This document shows positions 6,064 to 9,753 of a stretch of 9,753 nucleotides of DNA, piece after piece. The notes under the pieces were generated by a model, which saw only the letters and a list, made by a program, of their open reading frames with translations, was not told where the DNA came from and did no database searches. How positions within the stretch are numbered: the first letter of the stretch is position 1; the number at the start of each line of letters is the position of its first letter. Origin of the DNA: Puniceicoccales bacterium (lineage in GTDB: Bacteria; Verrucomicrobiota; Verrucomicrobiia; Opitutales; JAIRLG01); contig JAIRRP010000020.1 of NCBI GenBank assembly GCA_031255915.1, forward strand, positions 1 to 9,753, in the 5' to 3' direction. Made by a program: the position numbers and the translations under genes.

Positions 6064-7218
6064 ATGACACTCCCAGCATCAACCATCTCAGCACATCTGG
6101 CATCCATTCGCTGTGTCGTCATCGACATGAGCATTCTCTGTAATGCGGAACAGCCCTTATCTCTTGGACCGACGGTGACGCGGGAAGGTGATTTTCTGTA
6201 TATCCCTGACGAAGATGCTGCGGAAGCTACGAATGCTCTCAGTTTCAAGACGTACGATGGATTCGCCATTCGAAATCTCTTTCAAGATGTCCTCCATCTC
6301 CCGATCTGTGTCATCACATCCGATACGCGGTACGAGACCATCTATCGCCGCCGATGTGCCGCCATGCATGTGTCGGAAATTTTCTGTGGCATTTCTAACA
6401 AATTTACGTTTTTGCAAAACTATTCCCAAAAGCATGGCTTCGCTCTAAAAAATATCCTCCTCTTCGATCGGAACCTCTTTCTTCATAGTATTCAAGATCG
6501 ACAACTGGCCGCTTCCGTAGGTCTTCTGGTGGGAGCGGATGCGTTCTCAACATACGAATCCGTACCCTACGTCAACATCGCACCAGAACCCCATGGATAC
6601 GTTCGAGGATTTTCCCATCGCTATCTCGAACCCATGACCTCCATCCAAGCCTATCACGCCCAAACGCGCGAAGAGAAGGCACAGCCAATTCCAGAACTTC
6701 TCTCCACGGAATCTCCAATGATTCGGGCACTTGTCCTGGACATCGATGGGACATGCACCAATGCGTGCCGGATTTTTTCTCAAGACGGACGCGAATGGAA
6801 ACGTTTTTGCCAAAGAGACCTTCGGGCTCTACGCCAATGGGTCGACGCCGGAAAAATTCTATGTTTTCTTACGGGCGATGGCTCCAATAATATTGTCCGC
6901 TGGGCGGAAACCTGTGGTGTCGATCCTTCTCAGCAACTCATCCGAGATGCCGCTCACCTCAAAGTTCAGTATTTACGTCAGATGGCGACGCAATTTCATC
7001 TCCAATTGAGAGAGATCACTTACATGGGCGATGACACCAATGATCTCGGAGTTTTGGAACATATTGCGGAGCAGGGTGGTTTCGCCGCTTGCCCGCAAAA
7101 TGCGGTCCCCCAGATTCTTGCCATTCCCGGCATTCACCTCATGCCTTCCTATGGCGGAAATGGCGCCTGCGCGGATGTCATAGCCGCTTTAGCCGGATAT
7201 CTAGGGAAGAATAAATAG
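6064..7218 (+). CDS. Tandem HAD protein: degenerate KdsC-like domain fused to intact KdsC-like phosphatase
   Basis: 384 aa, about twice the length of KdsC. The C-terminal half (~218-378) keeps all HAD motifs: DIDGT (226-230, nucleophile Asp226 and Asp228), FLTGD (268-272), Lys300 and MGDDTND (321-327), with a KdsC-type ending PSYGGNGACADVIAAL. It probably removes phosphate from KDO-8-phosphate or a related sugar phosphate; KDO belongs to the LPS inner core. The N-terminal half (~14-188) is built the same way: FKTYDGFAIRNL matches KdsC 'FNVRDGxGI', VITSD at 83-87, Lys113, then a GGRG-like end. It has DMS (21-23) for DxD and FDR (134-136) for GDD, so it is probably inactive. It starts 5 bp after the lptB stop. 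The kdsC-lpt neighbourhood also exists in E. coli. The precise substrate is not provable here. Confidence 0.8.
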   Translation: MTLPASTISAHLASIRCVVIDMSILCNAEQPLSLGPTVTREGDFLYIPDEDAAEATNALSFKTYDGFAIRNLFQDVLHLPICVITSDTRYETIYRRRCAAMHVSEIFCGISNKFTFLQNYSQKHGFALKNILLFDRNLFLHSIQDRQLAASVGLLVGADAFSTYESVPYVNIAPEPHGYVRGFSHRYLEPMTSIQAYHAQTREEKAQPIPELLSTESPMIRALVLDIDGTCTNACRIFSQDGREWKRFCQRDLRALRQWVDAGKILCFLTGDGSNNIVRWAETCGVDPSQQLIRDAAHLKVQYLRQMATQFHLQLREITYMGDDTNDLGVLEHIAEQGGFAACPQNAVPQILAIPGIHLMPSYGGNGACADVIAALAGYLGKNK

Positions 7219-7273
7219 GGTTGTTATTTCGCCATTTCTCCTGAACGTGTAAGCGTATTACAAGATAAAGGCC

Positions 7274-8182
7274 ATGGTAGAAGAAAATTTATGTGGAGTA
7301 TTTCTGATGCTATCGAACGCCGTGCTAGCGACGGCTTTGTGTGCCACAGGGGTAGTATTTTGTGGTTATCGCAAGCGTGTAAAAAAGAGGAAAGCAGGGC
7401 AACAGCAGCAGATTGTAGAGCTTCAAAACCGAATTACGCATCTCTCGGAATGTCCCCCTCGAGGAGTTGAAGTGCTGAACTGTCCAAAATCCATTGCCCA
7501 GAAGCTGGTATTTGTTTCCTACGCGCAGAACTTTGAGGATTTGATCTTATATGATGCTCTAGGCGATGTGCAAGATGTGTTCTACATTGATGTAGGGGCC
7601 AATTTACCCACTTATGCATCCGTAACAAAGTTTTTCTATGAAAAGGGTTATCATGGAATCAATATCGAACCTCTTTTAAAGGAATATGGGGAACTGGCTA
7701 GGGAAAGGGATCGCGACACTAATTTATGCGTTTGTGCCGGTAAAAAAGAGGGAGAGCTTGAATTATATGAACAAGGTGGTCTTTCAACTCTGGATATAGG
7801 TGTGGCTAAAACATGGCCTCATATTCCAAAACCCAGAAAAGTCTCCATCGTTCCATTGAGTAAAATTTGTGAACAGTATTGTAAACTAGGTCAGGAAATA
7901 CAGTTTTGCAAGATCGATGTCGAGGGCTTCGAGCGGGAGGTGTTGCTCGGATTCGATTTCAAAAATTTTCGGCCCAAAATATTTGTCATGGAAGCAACGG
8001 AGCCCTGCACCATGATTCCGACGCATCAAAAATGGGAAGACATCCTATTTGACAACGGCTACCTTTTTGCCTACCAATGCGAGGTAAATCGCTATTACAT
8101 CGATGGAAATTTTCCCGAATTAAAAGATAAATTCATCGGCATCGAAGCATTGATGGATAAGTACGTCATCATCAAGCCTTAG
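7274..8182 (+). CDS. Membrane-anchored FkbM-family methyltransferase
   Basis: 302 aa from ATG 7274. ATG 7307 (291 aa) has GGAG 8 nt upstream and may be the true start. Residues ~13-31 form a membrane segment followed by a very basic RKRVKKRK, then a short polar, possibly coiled-coil linker (~42-57). The methyltransferase domain spans ~80-300: FVSYAQNFEDLILYDAL (80-96), the SAM-binding YIDVGAN (104-110), the acidic residue Glu132 at the end of strand 2, and KIDVEGFEREVLLGFDF (213-229), which is diagnostic for FkbM. Such enzymes O-methylate sugars or polyketides; beside a GT9 gene, methylation of surface polysaccharide is the likely role (inference). It is more AT-rich than the lpt genes and follows a 55-bp gap, which suggests a separate accessory block. 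Its TAG stop coincides with a MITE-like insertion. Confidence 0.88.
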   Translation: MVEENLCGVFLMLSNAVLATALCATGVVFCGYRKRVKKRKAGQQQQIVELQNRITHLSECPPRGVEVLNCPKSIAQKLVFVSYAQNFEDLILYDALGDVQDVFYIDVGANLPTYASVTKFFYEKGYHGINIEPLLKEYGELARERDRDTNLCVCAGKKEGELELYEQGGLSTLDIGVAKTWPHIPKPRKVSIVPLSKICEQYCKLGQEIQFCKIDVEGFEREVLLGFDFKNFRPKIFVMEATEPCTMIPTHQKWEDILFDNGYLFAYQCEVNRYYIDGNFPELKDKFIGIEALMDKYVIIKP

Positions 8183-8327
8183 AGGGTGTCGTCAAAAAAG
8201 GTTGACAAAGTGAAAAGAGAAGGAAGGAAGAAAGATGGAATGGGAAAAAAAACATATAGGAGACTTGTTTCTGCATTCCACATCCCCTCTATCTCTCTTT
8301 TTGTTGTCTGATTTTGACGACACCCTC
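8182..8327. mobile_element. MITE-like element with 16-bp terminal inverted repeats and TA target duplication
   Basis: 146 bp bounded by perfect inverted repeats GAGGGTGTCGTCAAAA (8182-8197) and TTTTGACGACACCCTC (8312-8327), flanked on both sides by TA (8180-8181 and 8328-8329). The inside continues as an imperfect palindrome (purine-rich left, pyrimidine-rich right) and codes for nothing credible. Termini of this kind with a TA duplication fit elements moved by an IS630- or IS5-type transposase; the family is inferred. The left TA is part of the stop codon of the methyltransferase gene. Removing the element leaves CCT TAG GCA, so the stop was kept. Confidence 0.8.
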
Positions 8328-8504
8328 TAGGCATTTTCAATGTGTCTTTTCTCTTCTGTGTCATAAATTTTTTCTTGATTCCCTGGCAATGCACTCGATA
8401 GTATCGCTTTTGCGGTAGTGGAAGTTAGAAGTATAATCGAGGTTATGCTATTACTCCATTTTTGCTTTTCATAGTCCTAACTCCATACCCCACTTTATTT
8501 CCAG
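8328..8504. other. Intergenic region upstream of the GT9 gene
   Basis: 177 bp, AT-rich, no gene seen. With the MITE it makes a 322-bp non-coding gap. It contains a plausible promoter at 8410-8437. A weaker pair (TTGATT 8375-8380, 18 bp, TAGTAT 8399-8404) is also present. Confidence 0.5.
8410..8437 (+). promoter_or_regulatory. Candidate sigma-70 promoter of the GT9 gene
   Basis: A perfect -10 TATAAT lies at 8432-8437 with a partial -35 TTGCGG at 8410-8415 and a 16-bp spacer. Transcription would start near 8444, about 60 bp ahead of the ATG at 8505. Consensus match only. Confidence 0.3.
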
Positions 8505-9753
8505 ATGCCCCAAAGATTTTTTTATAGATTAGAGCGTAGATTGGATGGCCTTCGGAAGAAGTATGCCCATCATGAAATAACAGTGGCACGCAAGTTACTT
8601 TGGTGGTCATTTTTAGAATTTTTCAGGACTTTGTTGCGACAGTTATCCCCCCAGAGGATAAGATTTATCTGGCAGCGTATTTTTGCTAAACAGGACATTA
8701 AGCAATTAAGAATTGCCATTGCCATGCCTGGTGGTATCGGGGATATTTTGATGTATGGATTGATGCTGAAGGAATTGTCCAAGCATATCCATTGCGAGCA
8801 CTCAATAGATGTATATACGGATGGAACCGATAAAAAGGCCATTTTGGATTTTGTCTTTCAGGCGTTCCCTTTCGTACATCGATGTATAGGCGATAATGGC
8901 AAAAAATGGCCGGAGTTCTTGAATCCTATACCTTCGATGACAATGCCGTACGATATATGGATGAGAGTAGATAGATGTGCTATTGTCGTATATTGCGACT
9001 ATGGCCGCGTCGACATAATGTCGCCGTGGCTGGGTCGTTTTTGCAAGGAGAATGAATTATTTCGTGCAAAATATAGCAAGTTTTTTAAAAATGCACCTTA
9101 CCATCATCCGATGATAAACCAATGGTCGATTCTCTGTAAGAAAAAGCGAATACAGCAACCGGATCCATGCCAAATGTTGGGAATTAACGATTCCAGTTAC
9201 ACGTTCCTGCATGTGGATCCAGGTTCTTATGGATTACTCTCGGCGCTCAAGCTACAGAATACGCCTTATATAACACTCCAGCGAGGATTTCATTATTGCG
9301 TCGGCTTACGTGATAGTACGAGACTTTGGCCGATATATCATTATAAAAAATTCATCAAACTTTTTCATCAGAAATATCCGTCGATTAAAATCGTTCAATT
9401 GGGGCATTCTCAAAATACCTGTGCATCGATTCCCGGAATCGACATCGATCTCATCGGGAAAACGTCTCTGAGAGAAGTAGCCATTCTATTGAAACATTCT
9501 CTGTTCCACCTTGACGGAGAGAGTGGGATGGTGCACATGAAAAAATTTCTCAATGGCCAATCGATTGTACTATTCGGCCCGACATCAGCCAAGATGTTTG
9601 GGTACCCGGAAAATATCAACATCACCGGCGATGGATGCCACAGCTGGTGCGAATGGGTCTCCGATGACTGGTATAAAACTTGCCTCCGGGGCTTCGCCGA
9701 AGCACCCTGCATGGCCTCCATTGCACCGGAAAGGGTTCTGGAAGCTGCGAATG
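8505..9753 (+). CDS. Glycosyltransferase family 9 (heptosyltransferase-like) protein, 3' end beyond window
   Basis: Open frame of 416 codons from ATG 8505 to the window edge without a stop, so the gene is partial only because the window ends. An in-frame TAA lies 24 bp upstream, so ATG 8505 is the first possible start; no clear Shine-Dalgarno is visible. Residues ~1-65 are basic and aromatic, possibly membrane-associated. IAIAMPGGIGDILM (70-83) is the N-terminal GT-B glycine motif of ADP-heptose:LPS heptosyltransferases. In the C-terminal half, FHLDGESGMVHMKKFLNGQS (334-353) matches the GT9 nucleotide-sugar site (usual form 'xxDSGxxHLAxALGxP'), followed by VLFGPT (355-360). A Cys-rich end (C378, C382, C393, C402) resembles the family's C-terminus. 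Likely role: adding a heptose or related sugar to LPS core or another surface glycan. The donor sugar cannot be read from sequence. Confidence 0.85.
   Translation, partial: MPQRFFYRLERRLDGLRKKYAHHEITVARKLLWWSFLEFFRTLLRQLSPQRIRFIWQRIFAKQDIKQLRIAIAMPGGIGDILMYGLMLKELSKHIHCEHSIDVYTDGTDKKAILDFVFQAFPFVHRCIGDNGKKWPEFLNPIPSMTMPYDIWMRVDRCAIVVYCDYGRVDIMSPWLGRFCKENELFRAKYSKFFKNAPYHHPMINQWSILCKKKRIQQPDPCQMLGINDSSYTFLHVDPGSYGLLSALKLQNTPYITLQRGFHYCVGLRDSTRLWPIYHYKKFIKLFHQKYPSIKIVQLGHSQNTCASIPGIDIDLIGKTSLREVAILLKHSLFHLDGESGMVHMKKFLNGQSIVLFGPTSAKMFGYPENINITGDGCHSWCEWVSDDWYKTCLRGFAEAPCMASIAPERVLEAAN

Noticed and set aside
5693..6103. Minus-strand 136-codon ORF opposite lptB
   Set aside because: Antisense shadow of the fully motif-supported lptB.
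8179..8394. Minus-strand 71-codon ORF after the FkbM gene
   Set aside because: It is mostly a read-through of the MITE-like palindrome, with no start signal and low-complexity sequence.

Overview
The window looks like a chromosomal piece of a Gram-negative bacterium with an LPS-type outer membrane. Gene content supports this: LPS transport genes (lptC-like, lptA, lptB), a KDO-8-phosphate-phosphatase-like protein, a family 9 glycosyltransferase and a sigma-E-type module. The divergent LptC, the short anti-sigma-like protein starting with a 'TDERLSQLLKLK' type motif, and the mostly weak Shine-Dalgarno signals recall Verrucomicrobiota (Opitutales/Puniceicoccales). That placement rests on family memory, not on a search, and is only moderately secure.

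Layout. (1) 9-2236, minus strand: a tight three-gene operon of ECF sigma factor, single-pass membrane protein (putative anti-sigma factor) and HtrA/DegS-like trypsin-fold protein with a PDZ domain. The sigma and membrane-protein genes overlap by 4 bp, and the third gene starts directly after a stop codon. The HtrA-like protein has lost all three catalytic residues. (2) 2237-2518: divergent intergenic region holding copy 1 of a ~105-bp cloverleaf-like repeat. (3) 2519-3511, plus strand: gpsA, glycerol-3-phosphate dehydrogenase. (4) 3512-4116: a 605-bp region with a hairpin, a doubtful small ORF on the minus strand, an AT-rich block and repeat copy 2. (5) 4117-7218, plus strand: lptC-like, lptA and lptB, then a tandem KdsC-like protein whose N-terminal HAD domain has lost key residues. 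(6) 7274-9753, plus strand: an AT-richer surface-polysaccharide region with a membrane-anchored FkbM-type methyltransferase, a 146-bp MITE-like element inserted at its stop codon, and a GT9 (heptosyltransferase-like) gene that runs off the window end.

Functionally almost everything concerns the cell envelope: phospholipid precursor supply (GpsA), LPS transport to the outer membrane (Lpt proteins), KDO supply (KdsC-like), glycan assembly and decoration (GT9, FkbM), and a sigma-factor module that plausibly senses envelope state. The most unusual items are the catalytically dead HtrA homologue inside the sigma operon, the cloverleaf repeat pair around gpsA with same-direction cores but inverted flanks, the half-dead tandem KdsC protein, and the MITE placed exactly on a stop codon.
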